From: Pseudomonadota bacterium
GTDB taxonomy: Bacteria > Pseudomonadota > Gammaproteobacteria > UBA9339
Direction: 5' to 3'
DNA length: 64,000 nt
NCBI GenBank assembly: GCA_021781615.1
Contig: JAJXWM010000001.1
Span: 98,274 to 162,273 of the forward strand
Shown: piece by piece, positions 34,952 to 44,612 of the stretch
How positions within the stretch are numbered: the stretch's first letter is position 1
Layout: the number at the start of each line of letters is the position of its first letter
Program-made: the position numbers and the translations under genes
The notes under the pieces: model-generated
The model's database searches: none
What the model was told of the DNA's origin: nothing
Seen by the model: the letters and a program-made list of their open reading frames with translations, nothing else

Positions 34952-37777
34952 TTATTGTAATTTTTCCTGCAAAAACTTACCGGTATAGGAGGCTTTGTTT
35001 TTTGCTACTTGCTCTGGGGTGCCGAGGGCGATTATTTGTCCACCTTTGTCGCCGCCTTCAGGGCCAAGATCGATAATCCAGTCTGCGGTTTTGATTACAT
35101 CAAGGTTGTGCTCGATCACGACGATAGTATTGCCATGGTCGCGCAATTTATGTAACACCCTAAGCAATTGTTTGATGTCATGAAAATGTAGGCCAGTGGT
35201 TGGTTCATCTAAAATGTAGAGAGTATTCCCAGTATCACGGCGAGAAAGTTCTTTAGATAATTTTATTCGTTGTGCTTCGCCGCCTGATAAAGTAGTGGCA
35301 CTTTGACCTAAGTGAATATAAGAAAGACCAACCTCAGTTAGGGTTTGTAATTTATGTGAAATGGCGGGGATAGCTGCAAAAAAACCACTTGCAGTTTCAA
35401 CGGTCATCTCCAAAACTTCGGCAATATTTTTACCTTTATATGCTACTTCTAAGGTTTCTCGATTATATCTTTTTCCGTGACACACGTCGCACATCACGTA
35501 AATATCGGGCAAAAAATGCATTTCTACTTTAATTAATCCATCGCCAAGGCATGCTTCACATCTGCCACCAGAAACGTTAAAGCTAAATCTGCCAGGCTTG
35601 TAGCCACGGGCGCGCGCTTCTTGGGTTTTAGCAAATAAATCCCGAATTTCAGTAAATAAGCCGGTATAGGTTGCGGGATTAGAGCGGGGGGTGCGGCCAA
35701 TCGGACTTTGATCAATGGCTACCACTTTATCTAGGTTTTCTAGCCCAAGAATTTTGTCAAAAGTTTTTGGTAGGGAGAAAGCTGCGTTGTTTAGTTCTTT
35801 GGCAACGACCGGATATAAAATATCGTTAATTAGGCTTGATTTTCCTGAGCCAGAAACTCCAGTAATACAAGTAAATAAGCCTAAGGGAATCTCGGTATCG
35901 ATATTTTTGAGGTTATTTTGTTTAGCGCCGCAAATTTTAATAATTTTTTTGGCATTGTAACTAACCCGTTTGGTTGGGGTGGCGACCTCTATTGTTTTTG
36001 ATAAATATTTTCCCGTAAGAGAATTTTTATCTTGTAATAACTTTTTTGGCGGTCCTTGGAAAATAACGCGCCCCCCATGTACTCCTGCTTCCGGACCAAT
36101 GTCAACGACATGGTCGGCGGTCAAGATCGTTTCTTCATCGTGTTCTACGACAATTACTGTGTTGCCAAGATCACGTAAATTAGTTAACGTTTTCAATAGT
36201 CGTTGATTGTCCCGCTGATGAAGCCCGATCGTTGGTTCGTCTAAAATATACATGACGCCAACCAGTCCGGAGCCCAGCTGACTGGCAAGCCTAATTCTTT
36301 GCGCTTCACCTCCCGACAAGGTTTCGGCGCGACGGTTTAAGCTTAAATATTCAAGGCCAACATTTAATAAAAAGCGTAGTCGCGCGCAGATTTCTTGGAG
36401 AATTTTTGCCGCAACTTTTCCTCTTTGGCCCGGGAGTTTCAGGGAATTAAAAAAATCTAAGGTTGCCGCGATCGGCAGCGCCGTAATATCAGAAATATTC
36501 TTTTCAGCTATAAAGACATGATTTGCTGCTTTTCTTAAGCGCGTACCGCTACATTCTTCGCAGGTGGTTACACTGAGATATTTTGCTAATTCTTCGCGCG
36601 CCGCGTCCGACTCGGTATCACGATAGCGACGCTCTAAATTGTGAATTACCCCTTCGAAAGGATGAACTTTTTTTATTTTACGGGCGCCGCCGAAAGCATA
36701 ATGAAAGACAATCTCATCTTCGCCACTGCCATAAAGGATAATCTTTTTAATTTTTGCTGGAAGATCTTTAAATTCAGTATCAAGATCAAATTTGTAATGA
36801 TGAGCGAGTGAAGAGAGCAGCGAAAAATAATAAGGGTTTCTGCGATCCCAACCGCAAATCGCGCCCTCAGCTAAGCTTAAGTTTTTATCGACAACTATTT
36901 TCTCTTCGGTAAATGATTGTTTTACCCCCAGGCCATCGCAACTTGGACAAGCGCCCATTGGGTTATTAAAAGAAAACATCCGTGGCTCAAGTTCGGTTAG
37001 GCTATAACCACAAAGTGGGCAAGCAAATTTTGCTGAAAAAACTCTTTCTTCAGTTTTTTTCTCATGATGAATTACGATGCGGGCAAGGCCATTTGCCAGG
37101 CGTAACGCGGTTTCAAACGACTCCGCAATACGTTGTTTGATTTTGGAAGTTACTTTAATTCGGTCAATCACCACTTCAATGGTGTGTGCTTTATGTAAGG
37201 TAAGTGTTGGCGCTTGCTCGAGTTCAATAATTTCGCCATCAATTCGGGCGCGAATAAAACCTTGGGACTGTAAATCTTCAAATAGTTTTGTGTATTCACC
37301 TTTACGCGCGACAACAACCGGAGCAAGTAAAGTAACTTTGGTGTCTTCTGGCAGATCCAAAACGCTGTCAGTCATTTGACTGATCGTTTGTGCTTCGAGT
37401 GTAGTTTTATGCTCTGGGCAGCGTGGTTGACCGGCGCGCGCATAGAGTAAACGTAAATAATCGTAAATTTCAGTTACTGTTCCTACCGTTGAACGGGGAT
37501 TATGCGAAGTTGATTTTTGTTCGATGGAGATCGCCGGAGAGAGTCCTTCAATTAAATCGACATCTGGTTTTTCCATAATCGCCAAAAATTGGCGGGCATA
37601 GGATGACAAAGACTCAACGTAACGTCTTTGCCCTTCAGCGTATAAAGTGTCGAATGCCAGCGAGGACTTGCCCGATCCAGAAAGACCAGTAATTACAATT
37701 AATTTATCTCGAGGTAAATCAAGGTCAATATTTTTTAAATTGTGAGTGCGTGCGCCGCGAATGCAAATAGTTGACAT
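34952..37777 (-). CDS. uvrA: Excinuclease ABC subunit A
   Basis: 941 residues, normal length. Two ABC ATPase halves: Walker [16 protein letters not shown] and [15 protein letters not shown], two LSGGEAQRI signatures, and zinc modules CPLCGY...CPSCDG and CEACLGDG...CDVC. It recognises bulky DNA damage with UvrB. No obvious operon partner. Confidence 0.98.
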   Translation of the reverse strand: MSTICIRGARTHNLKNIDLDLPRDKLIVITGLSGSGKSSLAFDTLYAEGQRRYVESLSSYARQFLAIMEKPDVDLIEGLSPAISIEQKSTSHNPRSTVGTVTEIYDYLRLLYARAGQPRCPEHKTTLEAQTISQMTDSVLDLPEDTKVTLLAPVVVARKGEYTKLFEDLQSQGFIRARIDGEIIELEQAPTLTLHKAHTIEVVIDRIKVTSKIKQRIAESFETALRLANGLARIVIHHEKKTEERVFSAKFACPLCGYSLTELEPRMFSFNNPMGACPSCDGLGVKQSFTEEKIVVDKNLSLAEGAICGWDRRNPYYFSLLSSLAHHYKFDLDTEFKDLPAKIKKIILYGSGEDEIVFHYAFGGARKIKKVHPFEGVIHNLERRYRDTESDAAREELAKYLSVTTCEECSGTRLRKAANHVFIAEKNISDITALPIAATLDFFNSLKLPGQRGKVAAKILQEICARLRFLLNVGLEYLSLNRRAETLSGGEAQRIRLASQLGSGLVGVMYILDEPTIGLHQRDNQRLLKTLTNLRDLGNTVIVVEHDEETILTADHVVDIGPEAGVHGGRVIFQGPPKKLLQDKNSLTGKYLSKTIEVATPTKRVSYNAKKIIKICGAKQNNLKNIDTEIPLGLFTCITGVSGSGKSSLINDILYPVVAKELNNAAFSLPKTFDKILGLENLDKVVAIDQSPIGRTPRSNPATYTGLFTEIRDLFAKTQEARARGYKPGRFSFNVSGGRCEACLGDGLIKVEMHFLPDIYVMCDVCHGKRYNRETLEVAYKGKNIAEVLEMTVETASGFFAAIPAISHKLQTLTEVGLSYIHLGQSATTLSGGEAQRIKLSKELSRRDTGNTLYILDEPTTGLHFHDIKQLLRVLHKLRDHGNTIVVIEHNLDVIKTADWIIDLGPEGGDKGGQIIALGTPEQVAKNKASYTGKFLQEKLQ

Positions 37778-37841
37778 TGTTGGCAGTATATAACTACCGC
37801 ATGTTTATGTAAAATATTATTTGAAAGTGGTGAATGAAGTA

Positions 37842-37993
37842 TTCAGCTTTATAGATGCTTTACATTTAATAGCCAAAGCCAATTTATGGCAAGAAAGGGA
37901 TACAGGGATAAGAAGCATGTGAGTATTGACATGCAAAGCGGTTTAATAAATAAGGTTGCGATAACACCAGGGAAGGTTACAGAGAGCAAATGA
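37842..37993 (+). pseudogene. Transposase remnant (IS5/IS4-type)
   Basis: Two fragments in different frames. 37842-37902 reads FSFIDALHLIAKANLWQERD and 37886-37993 reads KHVSIDMQSGLINKVAITPG; both match neighbouring parts of IS5-like DDE transposases. The middle is deleted and a stop follows. The rest of the 37778-38367 gap is AT-rich with no gene recognised. Confidence 0.65.
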
Positions 37994-38367
37994 GACCGCC
38001 CAGTTTTGAATGCTCTCCAACCATGATTTAAAAAATTTATTATTTTTTATACGGTTATAACTTCTGCCAATTTGCTAGTGCTGATAAAAATAGAGATACG
38101 GATTAATTACAACCTCTTATTTTTGCATATAAATTATTTGAAATAACTGTTTTTGGGGGCTCTTTAGTTAGATTCCTACAGGAGAACCTAATAGTAAAAT
38201 ATTTACGCTAAGTTTATAAATTAGATTATACTTTAAATAAAAGGAAGGCTACTTAACCTAAAATTTTTGTCCTCGGATGTTTTAAATGATCAATTGATAT
38301 GGCTTCATAAATTTACAGGTATAAAGTATTTAAAAGAAATAATAAAATAATATAAGCAGAGATTTTT

Positions 38368-38637
38368 ATGATAAGAGAAATATGTAATGCTGATATTAGT
38401 ATGTGTTATGGTGGGGAAGGTGAATGTCATTGTGGGGGAACTAAAGATCCTGCAGAGATTATATATGGTCCATTTAGGAAAATTACGTCAGACGAAGTTG
38501 AGTGTAGGCATTGGTGTGTTGAAACAAAGGGTGGGGCAAGATGGAAATTTATAAGTAATAGTAATCCGTTGAGCGCTTTTGGTTTTGGAGGTCGTTGGCA
38601 CGATGCAGGATTATCAGGACATGCTAAAGTATCTTAA
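38368..38637 (+). CDS. Cys-rich small peptide with double-glycine leader (copy 2)
   Basis: 89 residues, GCAGAG upstream of the ATG. Leader MIREICNADISMCYGG resembles class II microcin leaders (start M-R-x-I/L, acidic at -8, I at -7, GG at -2/-1). The core starts EGECHCGG, then about 23 residues later ECRHWC (C-x3-C), then an aromatic/basic stretch (RWKF). First of three intact tandem relatives. No modification enzyme or exporter lies beside it. Function unknown; secreted toxin, signal or host-directed peptide are possible. Confidence 0.65.
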   Translation: MIREICNADISMCYGGEGECHCGGTKDPAEIIYGPFRKITSDEVECRHWCVETKGGARWKFISNSNPLSAFGFGGRWHDAGLSGHAKVS

Positions 38638-38661
38638 AGTGTAAAGAGAGAAATGTGATAA

Positions 38662-38835
38662 GATAAACAGATAATAATCATAGTTGCTTTTGTAAGCGGA
38701 GGCGTTGGTTCTAATTCTTCCGAAGCGTGTACATGCTATAAATTGGATCTGGAAGAGAAAGATAATTGTTTAGCTTATATAAGCTGCACCGTGTTCTTTT
38801 ACTGGATATTTGAGAGGAAAATTTTATGCAACTGA
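38662..38835 (+). pseudogene. Decayed Cys-rich double-glycine peptide (copy 3)
   Basis: Open frame without ATG, GTG or TTG: its translation contains FVSGG, then SEACTCYKL and DNCLAYISC, i.e. the GG, CxC and second Cys pair of the family. Upstream, GATAAGATAAACAGATAATAAT resembles the start of copy 5 (DKIDNN) in a shifted frame, so a frameshift has probably destroyed the leader. Confidence 0.5.
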
Positions 38836-39077
38836 TTAGCTGTGTCGAACAAACTTATATCATTGGCGGTGCTACTTGTAACTGCCTCAATTCCGGTGAG
38901 TGTGGGGAAGTAATGGCGGGGCCTATATATACTGTGGTAACGAAACAAGAATGTTACCTGGCATGCTGTGTACGCGCGCTTAAGTTTAGGTGGTGGGCGT
39001 GGACCACACAGCATCTTCATGAGCGAGATAGGGTGCAAGGTAAATGTAGTGATGGGTTCCCAGAGGAAGTGTTATAA
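38826..39077 (+). CDS. Cys-rich small peptide with double-glycine leader (copy 4)
   Basis: 83 residues, GAGAGGA upstream. Leader MQLISCVEQTYIIGG (Glu at -8, I at -4, GG). Core ATCNCLNSGECG, then QECYLACC about 22 residues after CNC, then KFRWWAW. The aromatic block after the Cys pair is shared with copy 5 (KYWGW). The start lies inside the tail of the decayed copy 3. Confidence 0.65.
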   Translation: MQLISCVEQTYIIGGATCNCLNSGECGEVMAGPIYTVVTKQECYLACCVRALKFRWWAWTTQHLHERDRVQGKCSDGFPEEVL

Positions 39078-39134
39078 TGCTGAACCAAAACTTTTTTAAA
39101 AAAGCGTGAATCGCTGAAATTTGTTACAGACCCT

Positions 39135-39368
39135 ATGAGTATAGATAAAATTGATAATAATGAGATTTCGACCGTTTGTGGTGGTTGGTGTTTGTGCGAA
39201 AGCGTGGGTGGTAGGGCATATAATTTTATTCCAGTTTTTTGCACTAGCGAAGCTGAATGCAAGTCCCTATGCTGTGATGAGAAAAAGTCTAAGTATTGGG
39301 GTTGGTCTGAATCTGCAGTTTTAAGCTTGAATTTTAGGGCGTGTGAGTTCAACTTCTATTTACTCTAA
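39135..39368 (+). CDS. Cys-rich small peptide with double-glycine leader (copy 5)
   Basis: 77 residues. Leader MSIDKIDNNEISTVCGG matches the double-glycine consensus closely (I at -12, E at -8, I at -7, V at -4). Core WCLCESVGG, then ECKSLCC 20 residues after CLC, then KYWGW. No clear Shine-Dalgarno. A downstream gap to 39506 contains only an IS end. Confidence 0.65.
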   Translation: MSIDKIDNNEISTVCGGWCLCESVGGRAYNFIPVFCTSEAECKSLCCDEKKSKYWGWSESAVLSLNFRACEFNFYLL

Positions 39369-39429
39369 TACTCAAGAGATATAAGAGCGTTTGGAAAAAG
39401 AGTTAAAAAAGGAACCTTGCATGTTTAAT

Positions 39430-39445
39430 GGGGCTGTCGCAATCC
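39430..39445 (+). repeat. Insertion-sequence end
   Basis: GGGGCTGTCGCAATCC, found as its reverse complement at 48449-48464. It resembles the terminal repeats of IS elements that begin GGGGCTGTC. No transposase is attached here. Confidence 0.45.
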
Positions 39446-39506
39446 AAAAGTAAACGACATTGGTTATTTATTCAACAATGCCCATTGCCTAATATAAAAA
39501 CATTTT

Positions 39507-42257
39507 TTATAGCGAAGAGGAAGTTAGGTTTTTTACTTCCAATTCAAGTCCTTTGGCTATTGCTTCGTAGTCATCTTTGCTGTCTTTTATTCCTAAGTGG
39601 AGCCCTTTTTCTTTAAGTTCATCGGGAGTGTAGGGTTTGCCAAAGGTAATTTTGATTTGGGTACAACTGGGCCAAGATTTACCTCTGGGTAACGCTTTGA
39701 ATGCGCCATCAAGATATACTGGTATTAACGGAATATTTAATTCACGCGCTAAAATACCAACTCCTTTTTTAAAGGGTTGAATTGAGCCATCTGGTGAACG
39801 ACCACCTTCAGGGAAGATACACATTACTTTATTGTGGCGCAGTACGTAACTGCAGGCGCGCATTGCATCAAGCAGGTTTGTAGCTAAATCAAGAGGGATT
39901 ACTCGACCAAGCTTTATTAAATGACGGATAACTGGGACATCGAAAAATACGCTATCGCCAAGGGAAAAAGTTTTTATTTTTAACCAAGATGGTAGAGCAT
40001 AAAAAATTAAAAAGCCGTCGAGATAGCTTGTATGATTAGGACATAAGATGAATGGTTGGTTTTGTGGCAAGTTCTCAATGCCTATGATTTTAGGGCGCCA
40101 CATTGGTTTTATTATGGTATATATAAGAGCATAAGCCGACATGGTAAAGATTTTTGCTGTCCACGTAGGATTAATGCCAATTTTATTAGTGATGGCTTCA
40201 TCTGGATTGTTGTTTAAAATATCTTGCCACAAGTTTTTTGGGGGGGCGGACGTTATGATTTTTTCGCCCGAGGTTTTTTGTTCGGTGATTGCTTGTTCAA
40301 CCGCAAAGATCATTTCTTTTATGGTGGCTATTTTTGCTACCGATGTTTCGGTAATTTTTATATTAAATTGTTTTTCTAAAGCAGAAATAAGTTCAACGCG
40401 GCTCAATGAATCAAAGTCTAGATCAATCCCCAAATGATCATTTAGGTGGATCGGTTTTGATAATTGTTTTTCTTCATTAATTATGTGCGAGATGGCTTTA
40501 TAGATTGGTGAATCAAGAAGGTTAATGTCTTTGAGATCAAGTTCTTCTTGTGGCAGAGGGGGTGCGGCGCTAGTTAATGCACTTAAATATTTTTTACGAA
40601 TCTCATGCCGCTTTAGTTTTCCTAAATTGGTTCGTGGTAAATCATCTTTGGTAATGATAAATCCCATAATCGATTTATAGAGGGGGTAATTTTTGGAAAA
40701 AATCTCAATTTCTAATTTAATGGTTTCATAAACATTAATTTCCCCGGTTTTTTTAAAGTATTCAAAGTTAGGGACGATAACCGCAGTTAGTTTTTCTTTT
40801 TTATCGTTGCCAGATGCCAGCACACATAATTCTTTGATATAGCGACCTTTCAAATAATGATTTTCAACCTCTTCGGGAGAAATGTTTTTTCCCGAAGCCA
40901 AGATAATCAACTCTTTCTTTCTGCCAGTTAGGAAGAGGTACCCTTGTTTGTCGCAATACCCCAAATCGCCAGAATAAAACCAGCCATCTTTTAATACCGC
41001 TTGGGTTGCGGTGTCACGGTGGTAGTAACCCGACATAACGTTTGGTCCACGAATGGCTACTTCTCCGACCCCGCTGGTATCGGGGTCAACGATCTTAATG
41101 GTTACGTCAGGAATTACTTTGCCAACCGACCCTATTTTTTGTTTGGTAAGTGGATTGATAGTAACAATTGGCGAGGTTTCTGTAAGTCCATATCCTTGAA
41201 TTAAAGTAAATCCTAATTTATTAAAAAATAATTCAACACTTTTGTCTAGTTTAGCGCCGCCGCTAATAAAATATTTTAAGTTTTTGCCAAAAACGTCATG
41301 TATTTTTGCAAGCAATAATTTATTTAAATTGTAACCGGTTAGTTGTCGAAGCTTATAGCCGATATTTATTAAGCCCCAGAGGAGCGTCCTAATTGGCCAG
41401 GGAATTTTATGTAGGTCATTTTGTATCTCGTGGTGGAAAATGTTATAAAATGTGGGAACACCGACAAAAAAGGCTGCATTGGTTTCTTGTAAGCAGGTGA
41501 GAAGTTCATTCCGTTCAAGCTTTGGGGGATAAGTGACTTTACCTTGTAAAAAAATCGGAATAATTAGGGTGACCATAAAAGGTAGCGAGTGGTGTAGTGG
41601 TAAGACCGCCAAGATGTTTTGCCCGGTTTCGAAGGCCCATAATTTTTCTATGCTATTAAAGTTGGCGTAAAAATTCTGATGTGTAAGTACTACCCCTTTA
41701 GGTTTGTCGGTGGTGCCTGAGGTATAAAGAATGGAGGCAGTGTCACTTGGTAAAATTTCGATGTTTGTTAGAGGTTGAGTAGCCCCAGTTAAAAACTTAG
41801 AAAATTCACAGGTGGTGGTGGCGGTTTTGTCGATATTTTCTTGATCCAGCAGGATAATTTTGTACGAGTTTTTGTTGGTTTGCGTAGCAGAATATATTTT
41901 TTCAAGTAGTGATGGTGAGGTAAAAATTATTTTACTTTCTGAATCCTTAAAAAGGTATTCTAAGTCCTCGGCGGTGGATTGTGGATCAAGTGGCACAGCT
42001 ATTAAGCCTGCATATAATATGCCAAAATAAATAAATACCCACTCCGGTCGATTTTCGAGAACGATTGCTACCCGCTCTTTTTTTTGCATGCCGGTAGCAA
42101 CGAGAGCTTTTGCCACTTTTTGAGCGTTTTGGTATAAATCCTGATAAGTGTAATGCTCATAACCGGTGGTTTTTTTTGTTTGTAAGACAATTTTTTCTGG
42201 GGCTTTTTTTACTACCTCAGATAGCTTGTTGGTTAGGGTGTGGTAATTTTCTGTCAT
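39507..42257 (-). CDS. Three-domain fusion: acyl-CoA/acyl-ACP synthetase, acyl carrier protein, PlsC acyltransferase
   Basis: 916 residues. 1-560: AMP-forming ligase with ILYTSGTTDKPKGVVLTH, GYGLTETSP and GWFYSGDLGY. About 600-680: carrier protein with DLDFDSLSRVEL, the Ser being the phosphopantetheine site. About 720-910: 1-acylglycerol-3-phosphate acyltransferase with NHTSYLDGF (HxxxxD) and FPEGGRSPDGS. It could activate a fatty acid, hold it on its own ACP and transfer it to lysophospholipid, like an Aas with an extra carrier (inference). Useful for recycling host or own fatty acids. Divergent from the transglutaminase-like gene. Confidence 0.9.
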   Translation of the reverse strand: MTENYHTLTNKLSEVVKKAPEKIVLQTKKTTGYEHYTYQDLYQNAQKVAKALVATGMQKKERVAIVLENRPEWVFIYFGILYAGLIAVPLDPQSTAEDLEYLFKDSESKIIFTSPSLLEKIYSATQTNKNSYKIILLDQENIDKTATTTCEFSKFLTGATQPLTNIEILPSDTASILYTSGTTDKPKGVVLTHQNFYANFNSIEKLWAFETGQNILAVLPLHHSLPFMVTLIIPIFLQGKVTYPPKLERNELLTCLQETNAAFFVGVPTFYNIFHHEIQNDLHKIPWPIRTLLWGLINIGYKLRQLTGYNLNKLLLAKIHDVFGKNLKYFISGGAKLDKSVELFFNKLGFTLIQGYGLTETSPIVTINPLTKQKIGSVGKVIPDVTIKIVDPDTSGVGEVAIRGPNVMSGYYHRDTATQAVLKDGWFYSGDLGYCDKQGYLFLTGRKKELIILASGKNISPEEVENHYLKGRYIKELCVLASGNDKKEKLTAVIVPNFEYFKKTGEINVYETIKLEIEIFSKNYPLYKSIMGFIITKDDLPRTNLGKLKRHEIRKKYLSALTSAAPPLPQEELDLKDINLLDSPIYKAISHIINEEKQLSKPIHLNDHLGIDLDFDSLSRVELISALEKQFNIKITETSVAKIATIKEMIFAVEQAITEQKTSGEKIITSAPPKNLWQDILNNNPDEAITNKIGINPTWTAKIFTMSAYALIYTIIKPMWRPKIIGIENLPQNQPFILCPNHTSYLDGFLIFYALPSWLKIKTFSLGDSVFFDVPVIRHLIKLGRVIPLDLATNLLDAMRACSYVLRHNKVMCIFPEGGRSPDGSIQPFKKGVGILARELNIPLIPVYLDGAFKALPRGKSWPSCTQIKITFGKPYTPDELKEKGLHLGIKDSKDDYEAIAKGLELEVKNLTSSSL

Positions 42258-42414
42258 GGTTAAAAATGATTCTACCAGAATACCCTGATTTTCTTAACAA
42301 AAAAATCAGCCTGGGTTCAGAGTTAGGATTATGATGGTAAGCGATTAGACAAAAACCTACATTGATGTATCATTTACATCACCTAAGATTATTGAAATTA
42401 TACGTGAGCATTAT

Positions 42415-44301
42415 ATGAAAAGACTTATTTTTGTGATGTTTCTATGGATAGGTTTTTTGAGTGATGGGCATGCTAAATGGGCGCCAATAGCTGATGCCGC
42501 GACCAAAAACGCCTACAATAAGGAAATTACCGTTAATAAAGACGGGACATTTTCGGCAATCGAGGAGATCAGTAAAGTAATTTTGACCGAAATTGGGCGC
42601 AGTCAGTACGCTAATACAGTGGTGTATTATAACGGTGATAGTGAAAAAGTAGAGCTACTTGGCGCTAAAACTGTTTACAAAGGGAAAGAGTATAAACTTG
42701 ATAAAGATCTTATTGAGGATAAGCCGCTGGCAAGTTCGTACGAAGGGTTTGACCAATATCGGCAAGTTTTACTTGCTTTTCCTAAAACGGAAGTTGGGGC
42801 AAAGGTATACACAAAGTATAAATTTACTCTTAGCAAGCCCGCTTTAGATAATTTTTATGCGGAGACTTTTCATTTTGGTAATGGTGAGTTAGTAGCAAAT
42901 TCCCGCATAAAAATAACCTCAAAATTGCCATTATATGTTGTGGTTAATGATCCTGAGCGTTGTTTAAGAATAACCAAAAGTAAAACCAAGGCTGCTTATA
43001 ACTTGGAGGTTGTTTTAACAAAAGAGGTTTACAAGTCGGTCAATAACGAGCCCGGAGCGATTATTGTTAATCGTAAACATATTCCCTGGGTTTCGGTTTC
43101 GAGTTTAAATAAATGGGAGGATTTTGCGGTAAGACAGGGGGCGCTTATTGCTAAAGTATATACGCAAAAACTTCCTTTTGAGTTTTCGCAAATACTGGCG
43201 GCGGCGAAAAAGAACACTGAGGAAGTTGAACAAATTAATACCGTAACTTCGTTGTTGAATAATAAAATTAGATATATGGGAGATTGGCGTTCGATTGGCG
43301 GTCGTTTTATTCCGCGTGAGCTGGATAAGATTAGCAAAACGCAGCTTGGTGATTGTAAGGATTTTGCGGCGGTAACCGCGGCCATCTTAACTAAACTTGG
43401 ATTGCACGCCCAAGTGGCGGCAACGATGCGTGGTTTATCGCGGCCTTCCTTGGATGCTTTGCCTAGTTTTGAAGCTTTTAATCATCTGATAGTTAAAGTT
43501 ACCGGCAAAAAAGGAAAAGTTTATTGGATTGACCCGACAAATTTTGAAAGTATGGCTGATGGGATATTTCCTGATATTGCTAATAAAATGGCTTTGGTTT
43601 TAGATCCCAAGGATCCAAGTTATGAAAAAATTCCTGAGGTTGACTACCGGCGAGCCGTAACCAGTTTGCAGCGACAGCTAAAAATTTTGGGTAATAATAA
43701 AATCTTTGAAAGCGGTAGATTGCTGTTAAAAAATGAATGTACTCCCGGACTTATTGGCAGTGCGTTAAAGATTTCCACCGATGCAATAAAAAGCGCTATT
43801 TTTTACGTATTAGCTGGTGGCACCACTATTGATGAGAAAGATAAAAAAAGCATGGATTTGCCAAAGCTTGATTCACGGATCGTCAAAGATATTGCCGTAG
43901 ACTATAGTTTTGAGCGGGAAAATGATATTTTACAAACCAACGCTGGTCCCGCGTTGAAATTAACCTACACTGGGGTGATTCCAAGAATTTATAATATTTC
44001 TCAGGATAATGTTGCCGATGCGTTAATCGATAGTTTACCAGCGACGGAAATCAGGCAGACCATTATTAAGAATGTTAAAGTTAAGAATGTCGAGGCATTT
44101 AATAAAGAAATTAAAACTCCTTGGGTCCAGGTAAAACGGACTTGCGGTTTTAATAGTGACCATGATTTGCAAATAGACGATTCGGTTATGTTGTACAAAA
44201 ATTTAATTCCCAGTGAAGATTTTAAAAAGAGTGAGTTTATTGAACTTAGGAAGTGGTTAAAAAGTAATTTTAACGATGTGATTATAGTATTTGAACAGTA
44301 A
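42415..44301 (+). CDS. Exported DUF3857 and transglutaminase-like protein
   Basis: 628 residues. Signal peptide MKRLIFVMFLWIGFLSDGHA. The N-terminal half fits DUF3857 (KEITVNKDGTFSAIEEISKV). The transglutaminase-like core shows the Cys in LGDCKDFAAVTAAIL, His in FEAFNHLIVKV and Asp in YWIDPTN, so the catalytic triad is intact. Such proteins are periplasmic with little-known roles, possibly crosslinking or proteolysis. Preceded by a 157-base gap and followed by a hairpin-rich gap. Confidence 0.85.
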   Translation: MKRLIFVMFLWIGFLSDGHAKWAPIADAATKNAYNKEITVNKDGTFSAIEEISKVILTEIGRSQYANTVVYYNGDSEKVELLGAKTVYKGKEYKLDKDLIEDKPLASSYEGFDQYRQVLLAFPKTEVGAKVYTKYKFTLSKPALDNFYAETFHFGNGELVANSRIKITSKLPLYVVVNDPERCLRITKSKTKAAYNLEVVLTKEVYKSVNNEPGAIIVNRKHIPWVSVSSLNKWEDFAVRQGALIAKVYTQKLPFEFSQILAAAKKNTEEVEQINTVTSLLNNKIRYMGDWRSIGGRFIPRELDKISKTQLGDCKDFAAVTAAILTKLGLHAQVAATMRGLSRPSLDALPSFEAFNHLIVKVTGKKGKVYWIDPTNFESMADGIFPDIANKMALVLDPKDPSYEKIPEVDYRRAVTSLQRQLKILGNNKIFESGRLLLKNECTPGLIGSALKISTDAIKSAIFYVLAGGTTIDEKDKKSMDLPKLDSRIVKDIAVDYSFERENDILQTNAGPALKLTYTGVIPRIYNISQDNVADALIDSLPATEIRQTIIKNVKVKNVEAFNKEIKTPWVQVKRTCGFNSDHDLQIDDSVMLYKNLIPSEDFKKSEFIELRKWLKSNFNDVIIVFEQ

Positions 44302-44402
44302 AGCGGAACAAAACATTGGGCAAGGTTTGCTTTTAACAACTACCGTACAAGTCAGTTGAGAGATCGCGTTCACCGGCACCTGATAATAAATAATCTAAAT
44401 TT

Positions 44403-44500
44403 CCTCGCAGCAAGCTGCGAGGACAAAGCGATGGGGGATTGACCTTGGGGGAGAAGCAGAGCTTATCCCCCTTGGGCGAGCCCGGGGTTTCTACCCCGGG
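44403..44500 (+). other. Three hairpins upstream of nifJ
   Basis: In the 44302-44612 gap: CCTCGCAGC-aa-GCTGCGAGG (44403-44422), GGGGG...CCCCC with a loop of about 15 (44447-44471), and CCCGGGG-tttcta-CCCCGGG (44481-44500). No T tract follows the last. They may be repeat remnants, terminators of the previous gene or nifJ leader structures. Confidence 0.5.
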
Positions 44501-44612
44501 CGAAGTCAGAAAATTGATTAATTTAGTTGTTAACTCTTTGCTTTTGTCGTAAATTAATTTAAAAGCAGAGGGGGATTAACGAACTTATTTCTATTCGGTA
44601 GGTTGTAACAAT

